Under the pieces are notes generated by a model. The model did no database searches and was not told the origin of the DNA. It was given only the letters and a program-made list of their open reading frames with translations. The position numbers were made by a program, and so were the translations under genes. A DNA stretch of 60,585 nt from Deltaproteobacteria bacterium (GTDB lineage Bacteria > Desulfobacterota > GWC2-55-46): NCBI GenBank assembly GCA_015075075.1, contig JABTVA010000016.1, positions 1 to 60,585 on the forward strand, in the 5' to 3' direction. Positions 10,781-18,282 of this stretch are shown here, piece by piece (within the stretch, counting starts at the first letter, position 1; each line of letters opens with the position of its first letter).

Positions 10781-11224
10781 ATGATGTCCCTTAAGCTGAG
10801 TGACGACGCCAGGAAGAAGATAATAGACATGCTGAACGAGGACAGGGCCCAGGAGCTTACCGCCATAATACAGTACATGGGCCACCATTACGAGGGCGAG
10901 GGGATTGAGAGCCCGGCGATACTGGAGCTTTTCAAGAAGACCGCCATGGACGAGATGAGGCACGCGGAGAGCCTCGCGGAGCGGATAGTCTACCTCGGGG
11001 GCGTGCCCGTTTACAAGCCCGGGCCGGTGCAGAGGGGAGGGGACCTGAGGACAATGCTCAAGGCCGACCTTGGCCTCGAGGACGACGCGATAGAGCGCTA
11101 CAGGGGGCATATAAAGGTTTGCGCAGAGCTGGGCGACACCACCACCAGGCTCATGCTCGAAAAAATACTTTCGGAGGAGGAAGGCCACGCCGACGCGTTC
11201 GAGACGGCGCTTGGCAGAGGTTAA
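10781..11224 (+). CDS. Ferritin-like diiron protein (bacterioferritin-type)
   Basis: A 147-residue four-helix-bundle protein. Glutamates and histidines are spaced as in bacterioferritin: an early EDRAQELTAIIQY helix, MDEMRHAESLAERI with an ExxH pair, and EEEGHADAFE near the C-terminus. Such proteins oxidise and store iron or remove peroxide. Two ATG codons are adjacent (10781, 10784) after GGAGGTGG. A rubredoxin-like gene follows after 4 bp, a good electron-transfer partner. Assignment between true bacterioferritin and a related ferritin-like protein is uncertain. Confidence 0.85.
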   Translation: MMSLKLSDDARKKIIDMLNEDRAQELTAIIQYMGHHYEGEGIESPAILELFKKTAMDEMRHAESLAERIVYLGGVPVYKPGPVQRGGDLRTMLKADLGLEDDAIERYRGHIKVCAELGDTTTRLMLEKILSEEEGHADAFETALGRG

Positions 11225-11228
11225 GCTG

Positions 11229-11351
11229 ATGGCGGTAAAAAAATGGAAGTGCATCGAGTGCGGTTATATCCACGAGGGGGAACACCCCCCGGACGTATGT
11301 CCATTGTGCTATGCTTCCAGCGAGGCGTTCCTGGAGGTAGTTGATGCGTGA
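11229..11351 (+). CDS. Rubredoxin-like small iron or zinc protein
   Basis: A 40-residue protein beginning MAVKKWKCIECGYIHEGE, with a second metal pair in DVCPLCYASS. The two CxxC knuckles and short spacing match the rubredoxin-like domain at the C-terminus of rubrerythrins. It starts 4 bp after the ferritin-like gene and overlaps the start of the methyltransferase by a few bases, so it is translationally linked to both. The ferritin-like protein and this one may form a split rubrerythrin-type peroxidase; that is inference. Confidence 0.85.
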   Translation: MAVKKWKCIECGYIHEGEHPPDVCPLCYASSEAFLEVVDA

Positions 11352-12480
11352 GGCCGGGCCTCGGCCCGGGACCGGCCTAGCCGATGAAATAGCCGCCGAG
11401 ATAGCGGAAAAGGGGCCCATCACATTCGCAAGGTTCATGGAGATGGCCCTTTACCTCCCGGGAAAAGGCTATTACACTTCAGGGAGGGGGACTTGGGGGC
11501 CGGAGGGCGACTATATAACCAGCCTGGACGTAAGCCCGGTCTTTGCGAGGACGCTGGCGAAGGGGCTCAAGGAGATGTGGGAGGCCCTCGGCTCGCCGTC
11601 GCCCTTTGTCTTCGTCGAGGCCGGGGCAGGGAGAGGATGGCTCACCAAGGGCGTGCTGGAGTCCTTGAAGGAAATCTCTCCCGGGCTCTCGGAGGCGATA
11701 GTACCCAGGCTCGTCGAGAGGTCCGCGGCAGAAAGGGAGGCTCCTCAAGGGGCGGCATGGCATTCGGAGCTTTCCGATATCCCGCCATTTTCTTCCGGCT
11801 GCATACTATCGAACGAGCTTATAGACAGCTTCCCTGTCCACAGGGTCGAGTTCTCGGACGGAGAGTTTAGGGAGCTCTACGTCGGGTGCGACGGAAGCGG
11901 CTTTAAAGAGGTCCCCGGCCCGCTCTCGACCGGCGAGCTTCAGGGGTATTTCAGGGAGAACGGCGTGGCCCCCTTCGAGGGCATGAGGACCGAGGTGAAC
12001 CTCGCGGCGATACGGTGGCTGTGCGCGGCCGGAGGCCTCATGGAGCGCGGCTTCATTGTGACCATAGACTACGGCCTCCCGGCAGCCGAGCTCTATTCGC
12101 CCGAAAGGAAGGGGAGCCTCATGTGCCATTACAGGCACACCCTGAACGACAACCCTTTTATAAACGTCGGGGAGCAGGACATAACCACCCATGTGGACTT
12201 TACGGCCCTTGCCAACTCTGGCCTTAAGACGGGGCTCGATGTCACCGGCTTTACGACGCAGAAGAACTATCTTATCGGGCTCGGCATCCTGGATGAGCTT
12301 AAACCCCCTCAGGAGGGCTCGCCGGGCATCGAGGAGATTAACTTCAACAGGGCCCTTGCCAGGCTCATCTCGCCCGGAGGCATGGGGGACACCTTCAAGG
12401 TGCTCGTCCAGCATAAGGGCATCACGAAACCGGAACTGCGCGCCTTCTCGTTCAGGGACATGGCCCGGAGCCTCTTTTAG
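11344..12480 (+). CDS. SAM-dependent methyltransferase, MidA/NDUFAF7 (DUF185) family
   Basis: A 378-residue protein. The family motif GPITFARFMEMALY-PGKGYY occurs near residue 25, followed by a Rossmann methyltransferase fold with the SAM loop FVEAGAGRGWLTKG and the block ILSNELIDSFPVHRVE. The mitochondrial homologue methylates an arginine of complex I subunit NDUFS2 during assembly; the bacterial role is less clear. The ATG at 11344 overlaps the rubredoxin-like gene. It ends with a normal TAG. No complex I gene is nearby. Confidence 0.88.
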   Translation: MREAGPRPGTGLADEIAAEIAEKGPITFARFMEMALYLPGKGYYTSGRGTWGPEGDYITSLDVSPVFARTLAKGLKEMWEALGSPSPFVFVEAGAGRGWLTKGVLESLKEISPGLSEAIVPRLVERSAAEREAPQGAAWHSELSDIPPFSSGCILSNELIDSFPVHRVEFSDGEFRELYVGCDGSGFKEVPGPLSTGELQGYFRENGVAPFEGMRTEVNLAAIRWLCAAGGLMERGFIVTIDYGLPAAELYSPERKGSLMCHYRHTLNDNPFINVGEQDITTHVDFTALANSGLKTGLDVTGFTTQKNYLIGLGILDELKPPQEGSPGIEEINFNRALARLISPGGMGDTFKVLVQHKGITKPELRAFSFRDMARSLF

Positions 12481-12486
12481 AACCTC

Positions 12487-12516
12487 TTGATATTGTAATG
12501 CCCGGCGTAATATGAT
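12487..12516 (+). promoter_or_regulatory. Probable sigma-70 promoter
   Basis: TTGATA, 18 bases, TATGAT in the short gap after the methyltransferase gene. It is placed to drive the small zinc-ribbon gene and the ferritin-like and flavoprotein genes behind it. Confidence 0.5.
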
Positions 12517-12562
12517 AAAAATTGTAGCTTATAAACGCATACTTTCGGGGGGTGCATAGAAA

Positions 12563-12736
12563 ATGCCTGAGAAGGAAGAAAAGGAAGTAAAGGAAAAAAA
12601 GCACGTCTGCTCGATCTGCGGCCGTCCGTCCGACCTTGTCATCTGCCATGCCTGCGAGGACAAGATACGGGGCGAAGCGCTCGAGAAAAAGCACGACATA
12701 GACAAGGCCGGCAGGACGGATTCCGGCAGGAGATAG
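12563..12736 (+). CDS. Small zinc-ribbon-like protein
   Basis: A 57-residue protein not assigned to a named family. A charged Lys/Glu-rich start is followed by HVCSICGRPSDLVICHACED, with two CxxC pairs suited to one zinc ion, and a basic tail. The ATG lies 13 bases after GGGGGG, wider than ideal. It sits upstream of the second ferritin-like gene, and a shared role in metal handling is a guess. It is short enough to be missed by many gene callers. Confidence 0.65.
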   Translation: MPEKEEKEVKEKKHVCSICGRPSDLVICHACEDKIRGEALEKKHDIDKAGRTDSGRR

Positions 12737-12779
12737 GAAACCGGGCCTGCGAGGCCTTAATCAACAATTCGGAGGGGAC

Positions 12780-13310
12780 ATGGCCAGGGAAAGGATTATC
12801 GAGGAGCTTGGAACAGCATACAAAACCGAGATAGCCGGATACCACTTCTACACCACGGCCGCCGCCCTTGTCGACGATTCAAAGGGGAGGAGCGTCTTCG
12901 CGAACCTCGCGAAGGACGAGCTCGCCCACATGGTCGTAGTCGGGAAGATTGCCGAGTCCATAAAGAACGGACTCGGCTGGATAAGCTACGAGCAGGCCCT
13001 TGCCGAGGGGTTCGCGCTCACCCAGAGCATACCCTACCCCAGGGAAAACGACCTCATAAAACGCCTCACCACCAACCAGTCCGATACCAACGCCGTCCAG
13101 ATAGCCATCGAGAACGAGGAGTCAGCCGTGGAGTTCTACTCCCGTCTCCTCAGGGAAGCCGAGGCCCCGGTAGAGAAGGTCGTCCTTACGAAACTCCTCG
13201 AGATGGAGAAGGGGCACCTGAAGATACTCCGGTGGGAGTACGAGTCCCTTACGAAGACCGGGTTCTGGTGCGGCGAGATGGAATACAGCGTGGAGAAGGA
13301 GAGCGAGTAG
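12780..13310 (+). CDS. Ferritin-like diiron protein (rubrerythrin-related)
   Basis: A 176-residue helical protein with paired ligands typical of ferritin-like domains: TAYKTEIAGYHFY, KDELAHMVVVGK, NEESAVEFYSRLL and EMEKGHLKILRWE. No rubredoxin domain is attached. The start is an ATG after GGAGGGG. It is followed after one base by the flavoprotein gene. Its closest functional class is rubrerythrin-like peroxide or iron proteins, though related domains in other families hydroxylate or oxidise organic substrates. Confidence 0.82.
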   Translation: MARERIIEELGTAYKTEIAGYHFYTTAAALVDDSKGRSVFANLAKDELAHMVVVGKIAESIKNGLGWISYEQALAEGFALTQSIPYPRENDLIKRLTTNQSDTNAVQIAIENEESAVEFYSRLLREAEAPVEKVVLTKLLEMEKGHLKILRWEYESLTKTGFWCGEMEYSVEKESE

Positions 13311-13311
13311 G

Positions 13312-14481
13312 GTGTACGACGCGATCGTGGCCGGCCTGGGGCCGGCCGGTTCGACTGCCGCTTATTACCTCTCAAGGGCGGGCCTCAATGTGCTCGGGGT
13401 GGACAAGGAGACATTCCCGAGGTACAAGTCCTGCGGAGGGTGCGTTTCCACCAAGATAGACGGGCTCCTCGATTTCGAAATCTCCCCGGCTGTGGAAGAG
13501 ACGGTCTACGGCGCGTCCTTCACCTACAAGTCCGAAAGGCCGCTCGATATAATCTCGGATAAGCCCGTGGGCTACAACGTCATGCGGGACGCCTTCGACC
13601 ACCTGCTCCTTGAAAAGGCCAGGGAGGCCGGGGCAGAGGTCATCGAGGGCGTCCGGGTGAGGTCCGTAGAGGACACCGGCGCGTCGGTAAAAGTGGGGCT
13701 TGCCAACGGCGATAGCCACGAGGCAAGGGTGCTTGTCGGCGCGGACGGGGCCTCGGGGCTCGTAGGCAGGGAGGTATTCGGCCTTCGCCCGAGGGAGGCC
13801 GCGGTCTCCATAACCGCCGAGGTGCCTCTAAAGAGGGAGTCAAGGGGCTACTCCGGCAGGCTCTTCATTGACTTCGGCTGCGTGCCGCACGGCTACGCAT
13901 GGATATTCCCGAAGAAGGACTTCCTTTCCGTGGGCATCGCGGCGAGCGCCCAAAAGGCCGGGAGGATCAAGGAATACTTTAACGCCTTCGTCTCATCGCA
14001 CGGGGCGCTCAAGGGCCTTGATATCGGCCCTACGGCGGGCTGGACCGTGCCGGTCTACTATGAAGGGGCGCCCTCGCCCGTGAAGGGCAGGGTCGTGCTC
14101 GTGGGCGACACAGGCCACCTTGTCGAGCCCTTCCTCGGCGAGGGCATATACTACGCGGCCTATACAGCCAAGGCCGCTTCCTCTGTTATACTTGACTATA
14201 TCGGGGGGAGGGCCGGGCTTCAGGCTTACCCGGAACGGCTTGAGGCGGAGATACTGCCGGGGTTCCGGTCTGCCCTGAAGCTTTCCGACCTCGTGTACAA
14301 CCACCCGAGGCTCTGGTACGGCATAATCGAGCGGGACCCCCAGATAATGCAGAGGTACTATGACGTCATAAGGGGCATGGAGGATTGCTCTTCCTTTTAT
14401 TCATGGGCGCTCAACAAGGTCAAATCAAAGCCCTGGAAGGTGCTACGCAGCTGGTTGGAGTCGAGGTTCATCCCGGCTTAG
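13312..14481 (+). CDS. FAD-dependent oxidoreductase, geranylgeranyl reductase family
   Basis: A 389-residue flavoprotein. The N-terminal dinucleotide fold reads AIVAGLGPAGSTAAYYLSRAG; the block FPRYKSCGGCVS follows, and the second FAD motif is VVLVGDTGHLVEPFLGEGI. This family reduces isoprenoid double bonds in lipids, quinones or chlorophyll, and the exact substrate cannot be told. The start is a GTG immediately after the preceding stop, with GGAGAAGGAG in the upstream coding end, so it is translationally coupled to the ferritin-like gene. A family-2 element follows 20 bp after the stop. Confidence 0.88.
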   Translation: MYDAIVAGLGPAGSTAAYYLSRAGLNVLGVDKETFPRYKSCGGCVSTKIDGLLDFEISPAVEETVYGASFTYKSERPLDIISDKPVGYNVMRDAFDHLLLEKAREAGAEVIEGVRVRSVEDTGASVKVGLANGDSHEARVLVGADGASGLVGREVFGLRPREAAVSITAEVPLKRESRGYSGRLFIDFGCVPHGYAWIFPKKDFLSVGIAASAQKAGRIKEYFNAFVSSHGALKGLDIGPTAGWTVPVYYEGAPSPVKGRVVLVGDTGHLVEPFLGEGIYYAAYTAKAASSVILDYIGGRAGLQAYPERLEAEILPGFRSALKLSDLVYNHPRLWYGIIERDPQIMQRYYDVIRGMEDCSSFYSWALNKVKSKPWKVLRSWLESRFIPA

Positions 14482-14500
14482 GGTCAGCCTGCCGGATTAA

Positions 14501-14659
14501 CAGGCTGCTGAAAAAGTCCATCTGCGTCGAAGGCTGCGTCGCTGGACACCCGGCGTACGCGAAAAGTACGCCCCATTCCTCGCCCCCTTGTTTCCAATGG
14601 GCCTCGCATCTGGAGCTTTTTGAGCAGCCTGAATAAAAACTGAGTTTTTCAGCAAGCTG
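14501..14659. repeat. Family-2 MITE-like element with TTAA target duplication
   Basis: 159-bp element beginning CAGGCTGCTGAAAAA and ending TTTTTCAGCAAGCTG, an imperfect 15-bp terminal inverted repeat. TTAA lies directly outside both ends (14497-14500 and 14660-14663). Two further copies in the window also have perfect 4-bp YTAA duplications. It encodes no protein. Confidence 0.9.
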
Positions 14660-14701
14660 TTAAGCCGAAAAAACCGCAAAACCTTTCCAAGGAGGCCAGC
14701 C

Positions 14702-15685
14702 ATGCGAAACCCTATGTCGCTGTTTGCCGTCCTCTTTCTCACGCTTTCCTTTTTTATAACACACGAAGTCCATGCCCAGGACGAGCAGGAGATGGCCCGG
14801 ACCATGCCGGGGGCCCAGGCTGAAAGGCCCTGGCTCGGCGTTACCATACAGGGCCTCGACCCTGAAAGGGCGGCGGAGCTGGGCATGCCCGGGACCAGGG
14901 GAGTGGTCGTTTCGGATGTGGCGGAAGGCTCCCCGGCCCAAGTCGCAGGGCTCATGCCCGGCGACGTAATAACCGAAGCCGGTGGCCAAGACGTGAAGAG
15001 CGCAAGCGACCTCATTACCGCCATACGCTCGGCAGGGGTCGGCAGGAATATCGAGCTTGATGTTATGAGGGGCGGGGCAGAGGAGAGCTTTAACGTGCAG
15101 CTCTCGGCCATGCCCAAAGGCGCCATGCAGGAGCACGGACGCTCGATGATGGGCGGCATGATGGCGGGAGGCTGTCCCATGGGAATGGAGGGGATGGGCC
15201 CCATGCGCGGCTACGGCATGGGCCACGGCATGGGAATGACGGGCATGGACATGATGATGGGCCCGCGCGGCAAAAAAGGCGACATGCTCGGGGCTTTCTA
15301 TGGTAGAATGATGATGGCCGTGAAGTCCCTTGACCTCACCCCCGAGCAGAAGGCGCGGGCGACCGAGATATACACGAACTTCAGGAAGCAGGCCATAAGG
15401 ACCGGCGCTGACGTCAAGATCGCCAGGCTTGAGCTCCACCAGCTCCTGAAGGCCGAGCCCGTGAACATGGAAAACGTCACGGCAAAGGTGAACGAGATAA
15501 CCCGTAAGCAGGCAGACCTGATGATGGCGGGCATAAGGGGGGTCGAGGAGTTCAAAAAGACCCTTACCCCCGAGCAGCGCGGGCAGTTAAGGGACATGCT
15601 CGCAATGGACTCCGGCGGCATGGATGACATGGAGGCCTTGGCAATGGATTCCGGCGGTGTGGACATGACGGATATGACGGAATAG
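14702..15685 (+). CDS. Periplasmic PDZ-domain protein with Met-rich linker and Spy-like C-terminus
   Basis: A 327-residue protein. A signal peptide ends near HEVHAQ. Residues 40-130 form a PDZ domain (RPWLGVTIQGLDPE, GMPGTRGVVVSDVAEGSPA, GLMPGDVITEAGG). A Met/Gly/His-rich linker follows (MGPMRGYGMGHGMGMTGM). The C-terminal helical part has two LTPEQ motifs typical of Spy/CpxP/ZraP proteins that bind unfolded proteins or metals. This PDZ-linker-Spy order is uncommon. The Met-rich part suggests copper or silver contact, which is inference. RBS AAGGAGG precedes the ATG. Confidence 0.82.
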   Translation: MRNPMSLFAVLFLTLSFFITHEVHAQDEQEMARTMPGAQAERPWLGVTIQGLDPERAAELGMPGTRGVVVSDVAEGSPAQVAGLMPGDVITEAGGQDVKSASDLITAIRSAGVGRNIELDVMRGGAEESFNVQLSAMPKGAMQEHGRSMMGGMMAGGCPMGMEGMGPMRGYGMGHGMGMTGMDMMMGPRGKKGDMLGAFYGRMMMAVKSLDLTPEQKARATEIYTNFRKQAIRTGADVKIARLELHQLLKAEPVNMENVTAKVNEITRKQADLMMAGIRGVEEFKKTLTPEQRGQLRDMLAMDSGGMDDMEALAMDSGGVDMTDMTE

Positions 15686-15766
15686 GGCAGCTCCCGGGGG
15701 CTTTTCCTGAAAAGCCCCGGGCGCTCTTTCGACCGCATTTCCAGAAAAAAGGAAAGGAGGGTGCGC

Positions 15767-15835
15767 ATGAAGAGATACTCTATACCCAGGGTCGCCCACT
15801 GCAGTGAAGGGTGTCCAAGACGGTCCCGGGCATGA
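15767..15835 (+). CDS. Possible very small ORF with strong ribosome binding site
   Basis: ATG preceded by GGAAAGGAGGG, then 22 codons (MKRYSIPRVAHCSEG and so on) to a TGA. A frame change after HCSEG would continue into about 20 further codons that stop at 15881, five bases before a strong intrinsic terminator. Either a short peptide, or a slightly longer one with a sequence error. No family was recognised. Confidence 0.3.
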   Translation: MKRYSIPRVAHCSEGCPRRSRA

Positions 15836-15885
15836 CCTTAAACTGCCCATCTCCAATCCCTTCCTTGATGATGCGTCATGAACAG

Positions 15886-15919
15886 AATCCCCGCGGCCTC
15901 CTTGCGGGGATTTTTTTTT
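15886..15919 (+). terminator. Intrinsic terminator
   Basis: Stem AATCCCCGC / GCGGGGATT with a 9-base loop, followed directly by a run of T. It ends the transcription unit that starts with the PDZ-Spy-like gene. Confidence 0.85.
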
Positions 15920-16090
15920 CGGAGACTTCGAGGATTTTTTTGAAAGGACCTTTTGCGCTGCAACAGTTTGACAGCCGCCTCGCCCCGTTGGTCTCGCTCC
16001 TAAGCAGTCGTCAGTCCCGCCATTTTCCCCTTTTTTCCGGGGCCGGAATGGGTTAACATACATAGTGGTAACCTATTTAGGGGTTTTGGA

Positions 16091-16498
16091 ATGGGCATAG
16101 AATGGAGCGCCAGTCTCGCAACAGGGCTTGAGTGGCAGGACAGCCATCACAGGGAGCTCTTCAAGCGCATAAACCGCCTCCTGGACGCCATGGCCACGGG
16201 ATACGGAAAGGAAGAGGTTCGCACCCTTTTCAGGTTCCTTGACGAGTACTTCGTCATCCACTTCGAGGCCGAGGAGCGGGCAATGGAAAGGCACGGCTAC
16301 CCTGATACGGCCCTCCACAAGGCCGAGCACGCGCGTTTCATAAAGAAGATATCCAGCCTGAGGGACGAGTTCGAGAAAGGGCCCTCTTCAAGGCACGTCA
16401 TCTGGGTGCAGCGCGAGGTCGTTGACTGGCTCATTAACCACATCGGCGACATGGACAAGAAGCTCGGTAGTTTCCTTAAGTCCGCAGAAGCGGTATGA
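16091..16498 (+). CDS. Bacteriohaemerythrin (first of a tandem pair)
   Basis: A 135-residue single-domain haemerythrin binding O2 at a diiron site. Ligand positions are present: His in WQDSHHRELF, HFEAEE (H and E), HKAEHARF (two H), and the final His and Asp in NHIGDMD. Roles in the family include oxygen storage or delivery and protecting anaerobic enzymes. The gene at 16585 is a close paralogue. A partly palindromic GGTTAAC / GTGGTAACC sequence precedes it near 16052-16074 and could be an operator, but this is weak. Confidence 0.92.
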   Translation: MGIEWSASLATGLEWQDSHHRELFKRINRLLDAMATGYGKEEVRTLFRFLDEYFVIHFEAEERAMERHGYPDTALHKAEHARFIKKISSLRDEFEKGPSSRHVIWVQREVVDWLINHIGDMDKKLGSFLKSAEAV

Positions 16499-16584
16499 GC
16501 GCCGCCGTTTTTATCTTTACGGGAATCTCCGGTTGAAATACGCTCTCTCTATTCGATTAGCGGATTTGTATTGAGGGGGGTCGG

Positions 16585-17019
16585 ATGGGCATCGAGTGGG
16601 GCAGCCATCTTGCGACCGGGGTCGATTGGCAGGACAGCCATCACCGGGAGCTCTTTAAGCGCATAAACCGCCTCCTGGACGCTATGGCCGCCGGCTATGG
16701 AAAGGAGGAGGTCGCCAGGCTTTTTAATTTCCTGGACGAGTATTTCGCGGTCCATTTCGAGGCCGAGGGGCAGGCGATGGAGAGGCACAACTACCCCGGC
16801 GCGGCCACGCACGCAGCCGAGCACGCGCGCTTCATAGAGAGCATAACCCGCCTGAGGAAAGAGTTCGATAACGGGCCTTCCTTGAAGCTCGTCATAAGCG
16901 TAGAGCGCGAGGTCGTTGACTGGCTTCTGAACCATGTCGCAGGCATGGACAAGAAGCTCGGAAATTTCGTCAAATCGGCAACGGGCCGGGAAGGCGCGCC
17001 CCTGAAATCCCATCCTTGA
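16585..17019 (+). CDS. Bacteriohaemerythrin (second of a tandem pair)
   Basis: A 144-residue haemerythrin, very similar to the one just upstream (shared DSHHRELFKRINRLLDAMA block). All ligand positions are kept: WQDSHH, HFEAE, HAAEHARF, NHVAGMD. It differs mostly after the second helix and has a slightly longer Lys/Pro-rich tail. The 86-bp gap has its own GAGGGGGG ribosome binding site. The pair arose by tandem duplication and has since diverged. Confidence 0.92.
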   Translation: MGIEWGSHLATGVDWQDSHHRELFKRINRLLDAMAAGYGKEEVARLFNFLDEYFAVHFEAEGQAMERHNYPGAATHAAEHARFIESITRLRKEFDNGPSLKLVISVEREVVDWLLNHVAGMDKKLGNFVKSATGREGAPLKSHP

Positions 17020-17038
17020 AGCCGCTCATCCCTTCCCG

Positions 17039-17914
17039 TCAAGCTCCGGCTTGCCTCTTTTCGAGCGAGACCGCGAGTACGCCAGCGATCACCAGCGCCA
17101 TTCCTCCTATCTGAACCAGCTCAAGCTCTTCCCCGAGTATGAAGTACGCAAGGACCGCCGTGGATACCGGGCCTATGAAGCTTACAAGGGCCGCCCTGCT
17201 CGCGCCTATCCTCCGTATCCCGAGGGCGAGCGTAAGGACAGGCACGAAGGTGGATACCACCGCCAGCGCGACGAGCAGGGCCCAGACCTCCGTCTCCTCG
17301 GGGAGGCGCTGTCCCCGCCAGGTCCCCAGGAACGCCATCGTCGCGGCGGTAGTGCCGTAGGCCGCAATCTTTACTCCTGACACCCGCGCCGAGAGGAACT
17401 GCGTGAGTATGTAGCTGAAGGAATAGATGAGCGCCGAAAAGAGGACGAGCCCCGCGCCGAGCGCGTATCCCTCGATGCCGCCATATACCTTGAGGACGAG
17501 AGCGAGCCCGGCATAGGTGAGGACGAGCGAGACGGCCTTTACCCTTGTGAGCTTCTCCCTAAAGAATATCGCCGCAAGTACCGCCACCATCGCCGGATAG
17601 GTGTAGAGGATGACCCTCTCGAGGGACGCGTCGATATAGAGGAGGCCGTAGAAGTCCGCGAGCGCCGCCGCGTAGAGCCCGAGGAAGCCGCTCAGCACCA
17701 GGTAAAGCAAGTCCCTCCAGGAGACCCTCGGCGAGGGGAAGAAAAAGACGGCGGCCCAGAAAAAGGGCATGGCTATCGAGAACCGGAGCGCCAGGAGCGT
17801 TATCGGGTCGAGCCCGTATCCGTATATGAGCTTGGCGAATATCCCTTTTATCGAAAAGGTCACGGCAGAGGCCGCGGCCAGGAGATATCCGACGAGCAGG
17901 TCTTTTCTTTCCAT
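17039..17914 (-). CDS. EamA/DMT-family membrane transporter
   Basis: A 291-residue membrane protein with about ten hydrophobic helices in two EamA repeats (first VGYLLAAASAVTFSIKG, second GYALGAGLVLFSALIYSFSY). The family exports metabolites or amino acids; the substrate is not predictable. The ATG at 17914 is chosen over the TTG at 17920 because AGAGG lies six bases before it. That AGAGG and the spacer belong to the end of the adjoining family-1 element. It converges with the haemerythrin gene with only 19 bp between them. Confidence 0.87.
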   Translation of the reverse strand: MERKDLLVGYLLAAASAVTFSIKGIFAKLIYGYGLDPITLLALRFSIAMPFFWAAVFFFPSPRVSWRDLLYLVLSGFLGLYAAALADFYGLLYIDASLERVILYTYPAMVAVLAAIFFREKLTRVKAVSLVLTYAGLALVLKVYGGIEGYALGAGLVLFSALIYSFSYILTQFLSARVSGVKIAAYGTTAATMAFLGTWRGQRLPEETEVWALLVALAVVSTFVPVLTLALGIRRIGASRAALVSFIGPVSTAVLAYFILGEELELVQIGGMALVIAGVLAVSLEKRQAGA

Positions 17915-17915
17915 A

Positions 17916-18046
17916 GGCAACCTCTAAAAATTGACCTTTTCCCCGGACTCTGCGTAGTTACTGGAATAAAAATGCTCACATATTATCACATATGCCCGCT
18001 TTATTCCAGGCCTTCGGAAAAGCGGGCTCAAATTTTAGAGGATGCC
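17916..18046. repeat. Family-1 palindromic element
   Basis: 131-bp copy, GGCAACCTCTAAAAATTG to AATTTTAGAGGATGCC, with the inner AATAAAAATGCTCACATATT / ATATGCCCGCTTTATT hairpin. No matching target duplication (CATA and TTAA flank it). It directly abuts the transporter start. The next 236 bases, up to 18282, hold nothing I recognise. Confidence 0.82.
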
Positions 18047-18282
18047 TTAAAGATATCCAGCTCGGCGGTCCGGCTGAAAACATCGTCAAATAAAGGGAAA
18101 AGCCGGACTTAAGTCACAGCCCTGTCCAGCCTGTCCGTCGTATAAGACTTCCGAGGAGAGCGCCAATGATAATACCTGACTCCTGCCCGGTCAAGTGTAA
18201 AGCCCCGGGGCGTTTCCGCCGATAATATCCAAGACGGGCGCATAGCGCCCCGCAAGCAAATCATAACCAGGAAGGTCGGGAA

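Noticed and set aside
16052..16074. Operator palindrome before the first haemerythrin gene
   Set aside because: GGTTAAC / GTGGTAACC is imperfect and single; not enough for a claim.
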